A DNA stretch of 64,000 bases from Prevotella sp. (GTDB lineage Bacteria; Bacteroidota; Bacteroidia; Bacteroidales; Bacteroidaceae). Location of the stretch: NCBI GenBank assembly GCA_015060485.1, contig SUYI01000017.1, forward strand, positions 1 through 64,000, in the 5' to 3' direction. Below the pieces are notes generated by a model that worked only from the letters and a program-made list of their open reading frames with translations, was not told the DNA's origin and searched no databases. The position numbers and the translations under genes are program-made. Below are positions 35,512 through 45,658 of the stretch, piece after piece; within the stretch, counting starts at the first letter, position 1; every line of letters starts with the position of its first letter.

Positions 35512-36954
35512 ATGAAAGAGTTACAGATGTACATTAACGGCCAGTTCTGCGAGAGCTCGAACGGCAAATGGATTGACGTGTTGAACCCCTCGACGGAGGA
35601 AGTAATCAGTCGGCAGCCGGAAGGCACGATTGAGGATGTGAACCGTGCTTTGGACGCTGCTCGTGCCGCCCAGAAGTCTTGGGCCAAGGTGCCTGCCATT
35701 GAGCGTGCCCAGTATCTGCTGAAGTTTGCTGCCGGCATCAAGGCCCGTGAGCAGGAGTTTACGGAAATCATTATGCGTGAACAGGGTAAGACCCGTACGT
35801 GGGCCTCGATAGAAGTGGGTGCGACGATTGCTTACTTTGAGTATATGGCTACGTTTGCGCGCCACATCGAGGGCGAGATCATTCCCTCGGACCGTCCTAA
35901 CGAGACCATTCTGCTGACGAAGAAGCCTATCGGTGTCGTAGCAGGTATTCTGCCCTGGAACTTCCCGTTCTTCCTGATTGCCCGTAAGGCTGGTGCTGCG
36001 CTGATTGCCGGTTGTACCATCGTCATCAAGCCTTCGCAACTGACTCCCGAGAATTGTACTGAGTTTGGTAAGGTCGTTGCCGAGAGCGGACTGCCCGCAG
36101 GTGTCATCAATATCGTAACGGGTAAGGGTAGCGTCATCGGTAACGAGATGGCCGGCAGCCCGAAGATTGACATCGTTTCGGTAACGGGTTCCGTCAGCGC
36201 CGGTGAAAGCATCATGGCTGCAGCCTCGAAGAACATCACCAAGGTGAGCTTGGAACTGGGTGGAAAGGCACCGGCTATCGTCATGAAGGATGCCGATCTG
36301 GAACGTGCTGCCCAGTGGATTGTCGACAGCCGTATTGGTAACAACGGACAGATTTGTAACAATGCCGAGCGCGTGTATGTACAGAAAGAAGTGAAGAAGG
36401 CCTTCACCGACATTCTGGTCAAGAAGATGAGTGCCGTGAAGGTGGGCGACCCCTGTGCAGATGCTTCTGTGGATATGGGTCCGCTGGTAGAACAGCGTGC
36501 TTTGGAGAGCGTCACCGAGAAGGTGGAACGTGCCATCAGGCAGGGTGCCAAGTTGCTCTGTGGTGGTAAGCGTGTAGGCACCAAGGGTTACTTTTACGCA
36601 GCTACTGTGCTGGACGACTGCCGCCAGGATATGGACATCATCCACGAGGAGACCTTCGGCCCCGTCATTCCGCTGGTAGAATTCGAGACGCTGGAGGAGG
36701 TTATCGGCTATGCTAACGACTGTGAATACGGACTGGCTTCGAGCATCTTCACGAAGGATCTGAACGTCGCTGTAAAGGCTTGTCGCGAACTGGAGTTCGG
36801 CGAGACTTACATCAACCGCGAGCACTTCGAGGCCATTCAGGGCTTCCACGCCGGTGTGAAGAAGTCGGGCATCGGCGGTGCCGACGGTAAGCACGGCGTC
36901 GAGGAATACCTTGTTACCCACGTGACTTATCTGGACACCTATGAGGATATGTGA
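35512..36954 (+). CDS. aldA: Aldehyde dehydrogenase, lactaldehyde dehydrogenase type
   Basis: A 480-residue NAD(P)-dependent aldehyde dehydrogenase. Conserved blocks are PWNFPFF (about 146), the nucleotide-binding VTGSVSAG, LELGGKAPAIV with the general-base Glu (about 250), and GQICNNAERVYV with the catalytic Cys near residue 284. The overall sequence resembles AldA, which oxidises lactaldehyde from fucose and rhamnose breakdown, sugars found in pectin. The substrate is inferred. It is followed by a heptamer repeat and a terminator shared with rsgA. Confidence 0.85.
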   Translation: MKELQMYINGQFCESSNGKWIDVLNPSTEEVISRQPEGTIEDVNRALDAARAAQKSWAKVPAIERAQYLLKFAAGIKAREQEFTEIIMREQGKTRTWASIEVGATIAYFEYMATFARHIEGEIIPSDRPNETILLTKKPIGVVAGILPWNFPFFLIARKAGAALIAGCTIVIKPSQLTPENCTEFGKVVAESGLPAGVINIVTGKGSVIGNEMAGSPKIDIVSVTGSVSAGESIMAAASKNITKVSLELGGKAPAIVMKDADLERAAQWIVDSRIGNNGQICNNAERVYVQKEVKKAFTDILVKKMSAVKVGDPCADASVDMGPLVEQRALESVTEKVERAIRQGAKLLCGGKRVGTKGYFYAATVLDDCRQDMDIIHEETFGPVIPLVEFETLEEVIGYANDCEYGLASSIFTKDLNVAVKACRELEFGETYINREHFEAIQGFHAGVKKSGIGGADGKHGVEEYLVTHVTYLDTYEDM

Positions 36955-36956
36955 TT

Positions 36957-36984
36957 AGTTGACAGTTGATAGTTGACAGTTGAC
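36957..36984. repeat. Heptamer repeat after the aldehyde dehydrogenase gene
   Basis: Units AGTTGAC, AGTTGAT, AGTTGAC, AGTTGAC, starting 2 bp after the stop codon. Confidence 0.92.
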
Positions 36985-36990
36985 AAAGAA

Positions 36991-37024
36991 AAATATCGCG
37001 GGGCTAGAAGGCCTCGCGATATTT
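36991..37024. terminator. Bidirectional terminator between aldA and rsgA
   Basis: AAATATCGCGGGG (36991-37003) pairs with CCTCGCGATATTT (37012-37024), 13 bp with one G-T pair. The rsgA stop codon lies in the loop, and the rsgA end forms one arm. Confidence 0.88.
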
Positions 37025-37972
37025 ATTTTCGTCCTTGTCGTCGAGCATCGAGAGATACGACTGATAACGACTCTGGGCGATGTAGTGGCCTTCGACGGCT
37101 TTCAGCACGGCGCAACCCGGTTCGTGGGTGTGTGTGCAGTCGGAAAAACGGCACTGTTTCGAGAATTCGAAGATTTCCTTGAAGTAGCTGGTCAACTCTT
37201 CGCGCTCCATGTCGAAGGTGCCGAAGCCCTTGATGCCTGGAGTGTCAATGAGCCAGGAAGGGGTGTCGACGGGTGAACCGTCGACAGCGAGAGGAATCAT
37301 CTCGCTGAAGGTGGTGGTGTGCATGCCTGTCTGGTGGGCGTCGCTGATGTCGGCCGTACGCAGGTTGGCATGGGGGATGAGCCGATTGATGAGCGTTGAC
37401 TTGCCGACACCGGAATTACCGCTGAGCAGGGTAATCTTGCCCTCGAGCAACTCGTGCAGTGCATCGACACCGTCGCCCGTTTGTGCCGAGATGGCACGAC
37501 ACTCGTAGCCGATGGTCTGGTAGAGCTGAATCATCAGCTGCTGGTAACGCTGCTCGTCTTCGTTGAGCAGATCGGTTTTATTGAAGACGAGGATGACGGG
37601 CACGCGATAGGCTTCTGCTGATGCCAGGAAGCGGTCGATGAACGTCGTCGATGTTTCGGGTTTGCTGACGGTGATGACCAACACGGCCTGGTCGACGTTA
37701 GCCGCCAGGATGTGGCTTTGTTTCGAGAGGTTGATGCTCTTTCGGATGATGTAGTTGCGACGGTCCTCAATCTCGGTAATAAACCCCGTCTGCTGTTGGC
37801 CGTTAGCCGTTGGTTGTAAGATGATGTCCACTCTGTCGCCCACAGCAACGGGATTCGTGCTGCGAATGCCACGAAGCCGGAAATTACCCTTTATCTTACA
37901 ATCGACAGTTGGTCCATCGTCTGTCAGAACGGTGTACCAACTGCCGGTATTCTTGATGACGAGACCCTTCAT
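37004..37972 (-). CDS. rsgA: Ribosome biogenesis GTPase RsgA
   Basis: A 322-residue circularly permuted GTPase that acts in late 30S maturation. The order is an OB-fold, then G4 NKTD (about residue 131), then G1 GNSGVGKST (about 185), then G3 DTPG (about 238). The C-terminal zinc site has [14 protein letters not shown]. Full length. It begins 3 bp downstream of frr, so the two genes form an operon. Confidence 0.95.
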   Translation of the reverse strand: MKGLVIKNTGSWYTVLTDDGPTVDCKIKGNFRLRGIRSTNPVAVGDRVDIILQPTANGQQQTGFITEIEDRRNYIIRKSINLSKQSHILAANVDQAVLVITVSKPETSTTFIDRFLASAEAYRVPVILVFNKTDLLNEDEQRYQQLMIQLYQTIGYECRAISAQTGDGVDALHELLEGKITLLSGNSGVGKSTLINRLIPHANLRTADISDAHQTGMHTTTFSEMIPLAVDGSPVDTPSWLIDTPGIKGFGTFDMEREELTSYFKEIFEFSKQCRFSDCTHTHEPGCAVLKAVEGHYIAQSRYQSYLSMLDDKDENKYREAF

Positions 37973-37975
37973 GGG

Positions 37976-38536
37976 TTACACCGTCATGATTTCCTTGTTC
38001 TTAGCCTCCATTAGCTCGTCAAGTTTCTTGATGTACTTGTCGTGAATCTTCTGGAGTTCCAGTTCGGCATCTTTTTCGTTGTCTTCAGAAAGTCCTTCCT
38101 TGATGGCTTTCTTCAGCTTGTCCTTGATGTCGCCACGCACGTTACGTACCTCGACCTTGGCCTTCTCGGCAATCTTGTTGCACTGCTTCACCAGATCGCG
38201 ACGACGCTCTTCAGTAGGCTGGGGGATGCCCAGACGGATGATTTCACCGTTGTTTTCGGGGGTGATGCCCACATCGCTGTCCATGATGGCCTTCTCGATG
38301 TCGCGAATCTGCTTGCGGTCCCAAGGCTTGATGGCAATGGTACGGGCATCGGGGGTGGAAATGTTTGCTACCTGGTTCAGGGGAACCTTTTGTCCGTACG
38401 ACTCTACTCTCACACCGCTTAGGATGGCCACGTTGGCGCGTCCGGCGCGGACTCTGTTCAACTCTTCTTCCAAGTACATGGCTGCCATTTCCATGCGCTC
38501 TTCGGCTGATGCTAATGTTGCTTTTACGTCTATCAT
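37976..38536 (-). CDS. frr: Ribosome recycling factor
   Basis: A 186-residue factor that splits post-termination ribosomes with EF-G. Start set at 38536 (MIDVKATLASAEERM); an upstream frame to 38596 runs through the promoter. Typical segments are RAGRANVAIL and PQPTEERRRDLVK, followed by a long three-helix body. It is transcribed from the promoter at 38566-38597 together with rsgA. Confidence 0.96.
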   Translation of the reverse strand: MIDVKATLASAEERMEMAAMYLEEELNRVRAGRANVAILSGVRVESYGQKVPLNQVANISTPDARTIAIKPWDRKQIRDIEKAIMDSDVGITPENNGEIIRLGIPQPTEERRRDLVKQCNKIAEKAKVEVRNVRGDIKDKLKKAIKEGLSEDNEKDAELELQKIHDKYIKKLDELMEAKNKEIMTV

Positions 38537-38565
38537 AATTGTTGTTATTTTGAGTTTTATGGGGT

Positions 38566-38597
38566 CAAAGGTACAAATAAGCGAGGAAAAAACCAAA
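38566..38597 (-). promoter_or_regulatory. frr-rsgA promoter
   Basis: Minus strand TTTG (38594-38597), a 20-bp spacer, TACCTTTG (38566-38573). The spacer CCTCGCTTATTTG is a close variant of that at nagB and 51.39 kb. Confidence 0.85.
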
Positions 38598-38622
38598 GAA
38601 AAAGAAAATTTTTTTATTTATA

Positions 38623-38654
38623 TTTGGAGATTGTCTTATTTTTCCCTATCTTTG
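38623..38654 (+). promoter_or_regulatory. Promoter of the four-kinase operon
   Basis: TTTG (38623-38626), a 20-bp spacer and TATCTTTG (38647-38654), 21 bp before the first start codon. No other promoter is seen until rpsO. Confidence 0.85.
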
Positions 38655-38675
38655 TCGGCTAGAAGACTAAAAACT

Positions 38676-40748
38676 ATGTCAGAACAGGTTGTACAAACTA
38701 TAGGAAAGCTATTTGATTTTGAGCACATGACCGTCTACGTGATGGCTGCGTTCCTGATTGGCTTTTTTCTACTGCTGTTCTATAATTTTATCTACCATTA
38801 TCGCGAAGTAGATGCCAAGACGCAGGGCTTGAGTCAGTATGCCCGTCTGTCGTTGGTGCTGCAGACCAGTAAACTGAGGCTGTGCTTCTACAACGTGCAG
38901 CGACGTCATTATTTATTCATCAACGAAAATGGCGAATATTCGAAAGAATACAACCCCATAGAGTTTGCCGAGATGTTCGACCGCGACGACTTCGAACAGT
39001 TGCGCAAGAGCATCTTCGACATCTGTGAGCACCGAATCCGGACGGCCAATGTGCGGGTAAGAGGCACGCTGAAGGAGGACGGTACGTGCGACGTGTTCGA
39101 CTTCTCAGTCAGTGTGGCCCGTCGCCGGAAGCGTTCTGAGATTGAGGACCTGCTCATCATCCAGCACAACGTAACTGACGAGGTGCGCCGCCGCGAAACG
39201 GTGAAGCAGTTGCTGCTGCGCTACCACACCGTGTTCAACTCGTCGGTGATGGACATGGTGTTCTATGACCAGTTTGGCGTGCTGAGCGACATCAACGAAA
39301 AGGCTTGCCACCAGTTTGGCTACAAGAACTGTGAGGACTTGCTGACGGGCGAATTCCTGTTGCAGCAGAACCCCTTCTACAATGGTACGGATATTCACCA
39401 GTTGGAAAACACCCGTAGCACGTCGATTATCGACTTTGCCAAGTCGCATACCCCGACACCGCTCATTCACGACTACGAGCAGAAGGGAGTGATGTATTAC
39501 GAGTCGACGTTCAATCCCATCCGCAATGCCAAGGGCGAGTTGATAGGTGTATACATGGCGGGCCGTAACGTGACGGAAATGGTGGAGTCGTTCCACCATC
39601 AGCAGGAAGGCTTCAAGAAGCTGCGCCAGATGACCAAGGACATCAAGACCTACATCAAGAATGTGAACTATGCGCTGCAGGTGAGCGACGTGCGACTGGT
39701 GAACTACATCCCGTCGTCGCACACAATGGAGATATCGGTGAACATCAACGAAACCCAGTTACACTTGTCGCAGTTACGCTGTATCCGACTGGGCTCGCCG
39801 CGTTTCCGCCGTACCATCTCGAGTGCGCTGAACCGCATGGACCACCGGACGGAACTACCCTTACATGTGCTGTTCGAAACGGAGATTCGCGACAATCAGC
39901 ACCGCCCCATATGGCTGCTGTTCAACATGGTACCCATGAAGGATGCTGAGGGTAGGGTAGAGCGCTATTTCGGCATGTGCCGTAATATGACGCAGATGAT
40001 GGAAACGGAACGCCGGCTGGCCATAGAGACCCAAAAGGCCCAGGAGACGGAGCTGCTGAAGCAGGCCTTCCTGACCAATATGAGCTACGAGATCCGTACG
40101 CCGTTGAATACGGTGGTGGGTTTTGCCGAGCTCTTCGAATCGGAACACGACGAGGCCGACGAGCCGCTGTTCGTCGAGGAGATACGCCGCAACAGCAACA
40201 ACCTGCTGTCGCTGGTGAACGATATTCTGTTCCTGTCGCGACTAGATGCGAACATGATAGAGTACAAGCAGGAAGAAGCCGACTTCGCCATGTTTTTTGA
40301 GAGCTGGTGCCAGATGGGACTGGTGAATGTGTCGCCCGAGGTAAAGGTTGTTGTCGAGAACCCCTTCGAGCGGTTGGTGGTCAACATCGACACAGAACAT
40401 GTCGGCAAGGTCATAGAGAAGCTCTGCGCGGTTGCCGTCAGTTACACCGAGAAAGGGTCTATCCACACCAAGTGTGAATACCGGAAGGGCCAGCTGTCGG
40501 TAGTTATTGAGGATACGGGGCGTGGCATTGATGAGAAGACGCTACCCCACGTCTTCGAGCGCTTTGTGCGCGACAATGGCGAGGAACTCTGCGGAACGGG
40601 GCTTGACCTGCCCATTGTTCATACCCTCGTCCAGCAGATGGGCGGCTCTGTGGAACTGCAGTCGGAAGCAGGAAAGGGCACTACCGTCTGGGTCATCATC
40701 CCCTGCGAGGCATCGGTCATAGAGAGACGGCGCGAACTCATGGTATAA
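38676..40748 (+). CDS. Pseudo-histidine kinase with PAS domains (pair 1, first gene)
   Basis: A 690-residue membrane-anchored protein built like a PAS-sensor kinase. One N-terminal span (about residues 20-38), PAS-like domains (about 50-170, 175-305 and 320-445), then the dimerisation helix FLTNMSYEIRTPLN. The phospho-acceptor position is Tyr471 where kinases have His. The N-box is degenerate (KLCAVAVSYT), while DTGRGI, FERF and GTGLDLPI remain. It therefore probably cannot autophosphorylate and may act through a heterodimer. The start at 38676 is set by the promoter and by the membrane helix; an open frame to 38079 is antisense to frr. It starts 24 bp before the next kinase. Confidence 0.85.
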   Translation: MSEQVVQTIGKLFDFEHMTVYVMAAFLIGFFLLLFYNFIYHYREVDAKTQGLSQYARLSLVLQTSKLRLCFYNVQRRHYLFINENGEYSKEYNPIEFAEMFDRDDFEQLRKSIFDICEHRIRTANVRVRGTLKEDGTCDVFDFSVSVARRRKRSEIEDLLIIQHNVTDEVRRRETVKQLLLRYHTVFNSSVMDMVFYDQFGVLSDINEKACHQFGYKNCEDLLTGEFLLQQNPFYNGTDIHQLENTRSTSIIDFAKSHTPTPLIHDYEQKGVMYYESTFNPIRNAKGELIGVYMAGRNVTEMVESFHHQQEGFKKLRQMTKDIKTYIKNVNYALQVSDVRLVNYIPSSHTMEISVNINETQLHLSQLRCIRLGSPRFRRTISSALNRMDHRTELPLHVLFETEIRDNQHRPIWLLFNMVPMKDAEGRVERYFGMCRNMTQMMETERRLAIETQKAQETELLKQAFLTNMSYEIRTPLNTVVGFAELFESEHDEADEPLFVEEIRRNSNNLLSLVNDILFLSRLDANMIEYKQEEADFAMFFESWCQMGLVNVSPEVKVVVENPFERLVVNIDTEHVGKVIEKLCAVAVSYTEKGSIHTKCEYRKGQLSVVIEDTGRGIDEKTLPHVFERFVRDNGEELCGTGLDLPIVHTLVQQMGGSVELQSEAGKGTTVWVIIPCEASVIERRRELMV

Positions 40749-40772
40749 GAATCATCATCCTATTCAAAAGAT

Positions 40773-42836
40773 ATGACAATGTACGCATACCTATTTATTA
40801 TATCAGCCGCATGGACGTTCCAGTTCATCCCCACCCTGGTGATTGCGCTGGTAGCAGTGGCTTTTCTGGGCATGCTCGTCCAGAACCGCATCGTGGTAAA
40901 ACGCGTGCGCAGCCGTTTGGCTGAAACGGACTTTACGAGTAAGATGATGGAACAGGCGGTCAAGATAAATGCCAGCAATGTGGTGCGATTTGCCATCCAT
41001 GAGGGTATTATCGAACAGCTCTATGGCAGCATCTTCCCCACAAGAGCGCTGACCGTCGAGGAATGGAAGAGCCACGTGCACCCCGACGACATAGAAGAGA
41101 CCTTGCGCCGTTTCCGCAGGATGATGGCCGGCAAGACCCTACGCGACGATTTCTTCTATCGCTGGAATTTTGATTTCAACGGCGACCAACCCCTGTGGGG
41201 CTATATGCACAACGTCAGTGTGGTGGAAATGACGCCCGGCACAAACATACCCCAGAGCATCATCAGCACGTTGCACGACGAGACGGAACTGCGCGAGCAG
41301 GAACTCAGGGAGGAGGAGCTGACGGATAAATACCGTCAGGTCTTCGAACACTCCATCATCGGCCTGTCGTTCTACAGTCCCGAAGGCTGGCTGCTGGATG
41401 CCAACAAGGAGATGCGCGACATCTGTCATTTCGACAGCGACACCTGGGACGAGCACTTCTCGACGACGAATCTGTTCGAAGCCATGCCTTTCAACGAACT
41501 TCTTGACAAGTACAATATCGAAGAGCTGTGGTGTTGCTCGCAAAGCATCGTGCCCGAGCGAGGCATTCACGACTATTTGGAAATCCACCTCCATCCTATC
41601 TGCGACGACGAAGGGCAACTGGTGTATATCGCACTGGCTGTGCGTAACATCACCGAGGAGCGACAGATGTACCTGCAAGCCAAGGAAAACGACATTCAGA
41701 TTCAGAAGGTCAACGAGGAAATCATGCGTTACGAAGAAGAGCTGCGCTACATGATGGAGGCCTGCGACATGCGTGCATGGCGTGCGTCCTTCGCCGAGCG
41801 GAAGGTGAGGTTCTTTAAGGGTCTGGGTACGCTGGAGCGTGAATTATCGTTCGACGAGATGGAGCGAGTCTTTATCAACGAGACCGAAGCGTTGCGACTG
41901 GCTTTCCAGGATCCCTATACGAACTTCAACCATGCGATGACAACAATCGCCGAGACACGTCCAGTATTCCACGAAGGCCAGAAGCCACAATGGAACCAGA
42001 TAAACAGCATCCCCGTGTATGACGACAGCGGCCAGCTGACGGGAGCCTTCGGACTGATACGCAACATATCGGGCATGATGGAAAAACAGGAACAGCTGAA
42101 GCGCGAGACGGAGCGTGCCAACGACTCCGGACGACTAAAGTCGGTGTTCCTGGCCAACATGACGCACGAGATCCGCACCCCGCTAAATGCTATCGTTGGA
42201 TTCACCGACCTGTTGCAGACCATTGAGTCGCCCGACGACAAGCGCGAGATGATTCGTGTCATCCACAACAACTGTGACATGTTGCTCAGACTCATCAACG
42301 ACATCCTGGTGCTCAGCAACATGGATGCCAATGCGATGGAAATCGTACCCCACGACATCGATGCCTCACGCGACTTCGAGGAACTGGCCAAGACGCTGGG
42401 CCAGCGTGTGCAGGAGCCAGGCGTTGAGTTCCAAACGGACAACCCCTACGAGGTATTCCAGACACGACTGGACAGCGACCGCGTCAATCAGGTGTTGACC
42501 AATTTCGTGACCAACGCAGTCAAGTATACCCACAAGGGCCACATCCGCATTGGCTATCGACAGGAAGAACGTCAGGGCAAGCAGGGTCTGTATATCTATT
42601 GCGAGGATACCGGTTCGGGTATTCCCAAGGACAAGCATGCAGCCATCTTCGAGCGCTTTGTCAAACTCAACGACTACGTGCAGGGCACGGGTCTGGGCCT
42701 GCCCATCTGTAAGGCCATCGTCGAGAAGTGTGGCGGTGAGATAGGACTGGAGAGCGAAGTAGGACAAGGCTCGCTGTTCTGGTTCTGGATCCCCGTCGAA
42801 ATACGTGAAATAAAAGAAAAGCCCGTAGCATCATGA
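40773..42836 (+). CDS. PAS-sensor histidine kinase (pair 1, second gene)
   Basis: A 687-residue kinase with one N-terminal membrane region (about residues 5-36), PAS domains (about 60-170, 185-300 and 320-435) and a complete kinase core: FLANMTHEIRTPLN with His465, N-box NFVTNAVKYT, G1 CEDTGSGIP, F-box FERFVKLND and G2 GTGLGLPICK. It has no receiver domain. It is closely similar to the gene at 45659 in the PAS and kinase parts but lacks its solute-binding domain. Its stop overlaps the next start by 4 bp (42833-42836). Confidence 0.9.
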   Translation: MTMYAYLFIISAAWTFQFIPTLVIALVAVAFLGMLVQNRIVVKRVRSRLAETDFTSKMMEQAVKINASNVVRFAIHEGIIEQLYGSIFPTRALTVEEWKSHVHPDDIEETLRRFRRMMAGKTLRDDFFYRWNFDFNGDQPLWGYMHNVSVVEMTPGTNIPQSIISTLHDETELREQELREEELTDKYRQVFEHSIIGLSFYSPEGWLLDANKEMRDICHFDSDTWDEHFSTTNLFEAMPFNELLDKYNIEELWCCSQSIVPERGIHDYLEIHLHPICDDEGQLVYIALAVRNITEERQMYLQAKENDIQIQKVNEEIMRYEEELRYMMEACDMRAWRASFAERKVRFFKGLGTLERELSFDEMERVFINETEALRLAFQDPYTNFNHAMTTIAETRPVFHEGQKPQWNQINSIPVYDDSGQLTGAFGLIRNISGMMEKQEQLKRETERANDSGRLKSVFLANMTHEIRTPLNAIVGFTDLLQTIESPDDKREMIRVIHNNCDMLLRLINDILVLSNMDANAMEIVPHDIDASRDFEELAKTLGQRVQEPGVEFQTDNPYEVFQTRLDSDRVNQVLTNFVTNAVKYTHKGHIRIGYRQEERQGKQGLYIYCEDTGSGIPKDKHAAIFERFVKLNDYVQGTGLGLPICKAIVEKCGGEIGLESEVGQGSLFWFWIPVEIREIKEKPVAS

Positions 42837-45646
42837 AATACACCATATTCCATACGATGACTGCCAGATGGCTGCTCCGGACACTCTTGATGACGGCGCT
42901 CCTCGCGGGCTCCTGCCAGTCGCTGTCGGCTGATGAGAAGGATTCCGTCAGAGTGTATACGGAGGAGCATCCGCTCATCTATGAAGACGCCTGGGACCTG
43001 TGGCCTTACGTCTATCTGAACGAGAATGGCGAGGCGGAGGGCTACAACGTCGACCTGTTGAAGATGATTTTCCAGGAGCTCGACATCCCCTATGTCATCA
43101 AGCTGAAACATACCAAAGAGGCATTGGAGGATCTGAAGGCAGGCCGTTGCGACCTGAAGATTGGTATGGAGGACCACCTGCATGATGACTATGGCACCTA
43201 CGGCAAGTCGGTGATTCAGATTTTCACCCATAGCGTAGTACGCAGGAAGGATGCCCCTCAAATCATCAATACGTACCAGGATCTGGCCAACCATAAAGTC
43301 ATTGTCCACGGGGGCAGCTTCAGCCACATGTTTATGGTGCAGCGTGGTTGGGTCAACAACGCCATAGCCATCGATGACATGCGCGAAGCCATCCAGATGG
43401 TTCACAACAATCCCGACAATCAGATTGTGTGGAACACGCTGTGCCTGAAGTGGCTTATCCATAAGTTCGGATACGACGACTTGGAACTGGCACCTGTCAA
43501 TGTGCCGCATGGCGAATACAAGTTCATCATGCACGACAAGGACCTGCTCCACAAGATGGACAGCGTTTACTCAGGGCTGAATGCGTCGGGACGCCTGCAA
43601 GCCATCCAGAACAAGTGGTTCTATCCCGAGCGAAAGGAATCGGGCGTGCCGGGATGGATCTGGCAGGCCATCATCGTCATGTTGCTGCTGACATTGTTCT
43701 TCCTGGGATACTATCTGGTCTATCGCAGATATGAGAAGCGCATGACCAAGGACATCCGGTTGAGCAACGACCGTTTGTCGCTGATTCTGAAAACCAGTCA
43801 TGTGCGTATCTTCCTCTATACGCTGAAGAACCGCACCATCACGCGTTTCGACAGCAACGGACGATTGGAGGCTGAGGGTATCTTGCCTCACGTGTTTTTC
43901 CAACCCCTGAAGGAAGAATACCACACCCCAGTCATCGACGCTCTGCAACAGGTAGGCCGCCAAGAGCAGGAAAAAGTAACCCTGGACGTGCAGTCGAGAC
44001 CAGACAGCCTTGTTGGACTCCGTTATTTCACACTCGAAATCTCTGTGTTGCATTGCGACAAGAGTGGTCATCCCGAAGTGCTCATCGGCACTATGTCAGA
44101 CGTCACTGACGAGAAACTCCGCCAACAGGAGGTCAAAGACACCATGCTGCGTTATCAGTCTATCTTCGAATCGTCGATGGTCGATACGGTGGCTTACGAC
44201 GAAAACGGCGTCATCATCGGCATGAACCAGAAAGCTACGTCCGCCTTTAAGGGAAACTTCGACAAGCTACTTCAATCGCACATCACCCTCAAGGATGTGT
44301 TAGGACAGAACGATGTGGACACGGAAAACATCGATTATACCTATTTGACGCAGATCTACAAGGGTCCCGACGACCGTGCGCTGAACAAATACCTGCAACG
44401 CCCAGAGTTGCTTTACGAACTGCAGCTGGTTCCTGTCCGTGATGATGATGGCAAGTTGCAGGCAGTCTATGGCACAGGGCGCGACGTAACGGAAATGGCC
44501 AAAACCTACAACCTGCTGCGCCAGAATGTGGCTCAGTTGGAAAAGGCCAACGTTCAGATGCGCACCTACATGCGCAATATCGACTTCGTGTTGCAGAACG
44601 GTGGTGTGCGCATGACCGACTATTCGCCCGATACCCACATGCTGGTCATCTACAGCAAGATAGGCCATGCGCAATACCGTTTCACTCAGACGCGCTGTCT
44701 CTCGCTGCTTGACGACGAGTCGAAAAAGAAAGCCCAGCGAGGACTGAATGCCATGGATAACCGTTCGCGCCAGCCTATCGACGCAACACTGAAGACGACG
44801 CTCCGTATCAAGGACGGCAAGACGCTCTACCTGCATCTGTCGTTTATCCCCGTGATAGGCACCGATGGCGAGGTAGCCAGTTATTTCGGCATGTGCCGCG
44901 ACATCAGCGAGCTCAGGGCAATGGAAGAAGCACTGGCCCTGGAAACTAGTAAGGCTCAGGAGGTAGAGACGGTGAAGAATGCCTTCCTCCACAACATGAG
45001 CTATGAAATCCGTACCCCGCTGAACTCTGTGGTAGGATTCGCCGACCTCTTCGAACAGGAGCACTCCAAGGACGATGAAGAACTCTTTGTCCGTGAGATT
45101 CGCGACAATTCCGAACTCCTGCTGGCGCTCATCAACGACATCCTCTTCTTGTCGCGACTCGATGCACACATGATTGAAATCAAACCGCAGATGACAGACT
45201 TCTGCACCAACTTCGAGACACATTGTCAGACCACTATCTTCCGAAATCAGAAGCCCGGTGTCGACTATTCCATCGAGAACCCCTACGAACGCCTTGTAGT
45301 CGAGATTGACGAACAGAATCTGGGCATCGCCATCGACCAGTTACTGTCGCACGCGGCATTCTTCACAACAGAAGGCCAGGTCCGTATACGTTGTGACTAC
45401 ACGGGCGAAGACCTCATCATAGCGCTGCATGCTAACAAGGGAGTTGTTCCTGAACAGATACTGCCACACATCTTCGACCGATTCATCCAGACCCACCGTC
45501 ATGGTACCGGTCTGGAACTGAGCATCTGTAATGAACTCATTTCCCAGATGGGCGGCAAGATCCGCATCAAGTCCAATGCGACGACAGGCACTATCGTCTG
45601 GATGTCAGTACCCTGCAAGTGCAGCGAGCTAGTGAGAAAACAATAA
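42833..45646 (+). CDS. Solute-binding-domain pseudo-histidine kinase (pair 2, first gene)
   Basis: A 937-residue protein. A signal or anchor segment (about residues 10-30) is followed by a periplasmic SBP_bac_3 domain (about 38-265, with GYNVDLLKMIFQELDIPY) like that of BvgS/EvgS sensors, a membrane span (about 276-296), three PAS-like regions (about 310-425, 435-555 and 575-690) and a decayed kinase core. The H-box reads FLHNMSYEIRTPLN with Tyr724, the N-box is QLLSHAAFFT, and the G1 box has become ALHANKGVVPE. It is therefore further decayed than its paralogue at 38676. It is translationally coupled to the upstream kinase. Confidence 0.85.
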   Translation: MKYTIFHTMTARWLLRTLLMTALLAGSCQSLSADEKDSVRVYTEEHPLIYEDAWDLWPYVYLNENGEAEGYNVDLLKMIFQELDIPYVIKLKHTKEALEDLKAGRCDLKIGMEDHLHDDYGTYGKSVIQIFTHSVVRRKDAPQIINTYQDLANHKVIVHGGSFSHMFMVQRGWVNNAIAIDDMREAIQMVHNNPDNQIVWNTLCLKWLIHKFGYDDLELAPVNVPHGEYKFIMHDKDLLHKMDSVYSGLNASGRLQAIQNKWFYPERKESGVPGWIWQAIIVMLLLTLFFLGYYLVYRRYEKRMTKDIRLSNDRLSLILKTSHVRIFLYTLKNRTITRFDSNGRLEAEGILPHVFFQPLKEEYHTPVIDALQQVGRQEQEKVTLDVQSRPDSLVGLRYFTLEISVLHCDKSGHPEVLIGTMSDVTDEKLRQQEVKDTMLRYQSIFESSMVDTVAYDENGVIIGMNQKATSAFKGNFDKLLQSHITLKDVLGQNDVDTENIDYTYLTQIYKGPDDRALNKYLQRPELLYELQLVPVRDDDGKLQAVYGTGRDVTEMAKTYNLLRQNVAQLEKANVQMRTYMRNIDFVLQNGGVRMTDYSPDTHMLVIYSKIGHAQYRFTQTRCLSLLDDESKKKAQRGLNAMDNRSRQPIDATLKTTLRIKDGKTLYLHLSFIPVIGTDGEVASYFGMCRDISELRAMEEALALETSKAQEVETVKNAFLHNMSYEIRTPLNSVVGFADLFEQEHSKDDEELFVREIRDNSELLLALINDILFLSRLDAHMIEIKPQMTDFCTNFETHCQTTIFRNQKPGVDYSIENPYERLVVEIDEQNLGIAIDQLLSHAAFFTTEGQVRIRCDYTGEDLIIALHANKGVVPEQILPHIFDRFIQTHRHGTGLELSICNELISQMGGKIRIKSNATTGTIVWMSVPCKCSELVRKQ

Positions 45647-45658
45647 TGTGACCAAGCA

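Noticed and set aside
35521..36921. 466-codon minus-strand frame opposite the aldehyde dehydrogenase gene
   Set aside because: A shadow frame; the plus-strand protein has all family motifs.
38079..38675. Extension of the first kinase gene 597 bp upstream
   Set aside because: It runs antisense through frr and across the divergent promoters; the membrane helix and promoter support the start at 38676.
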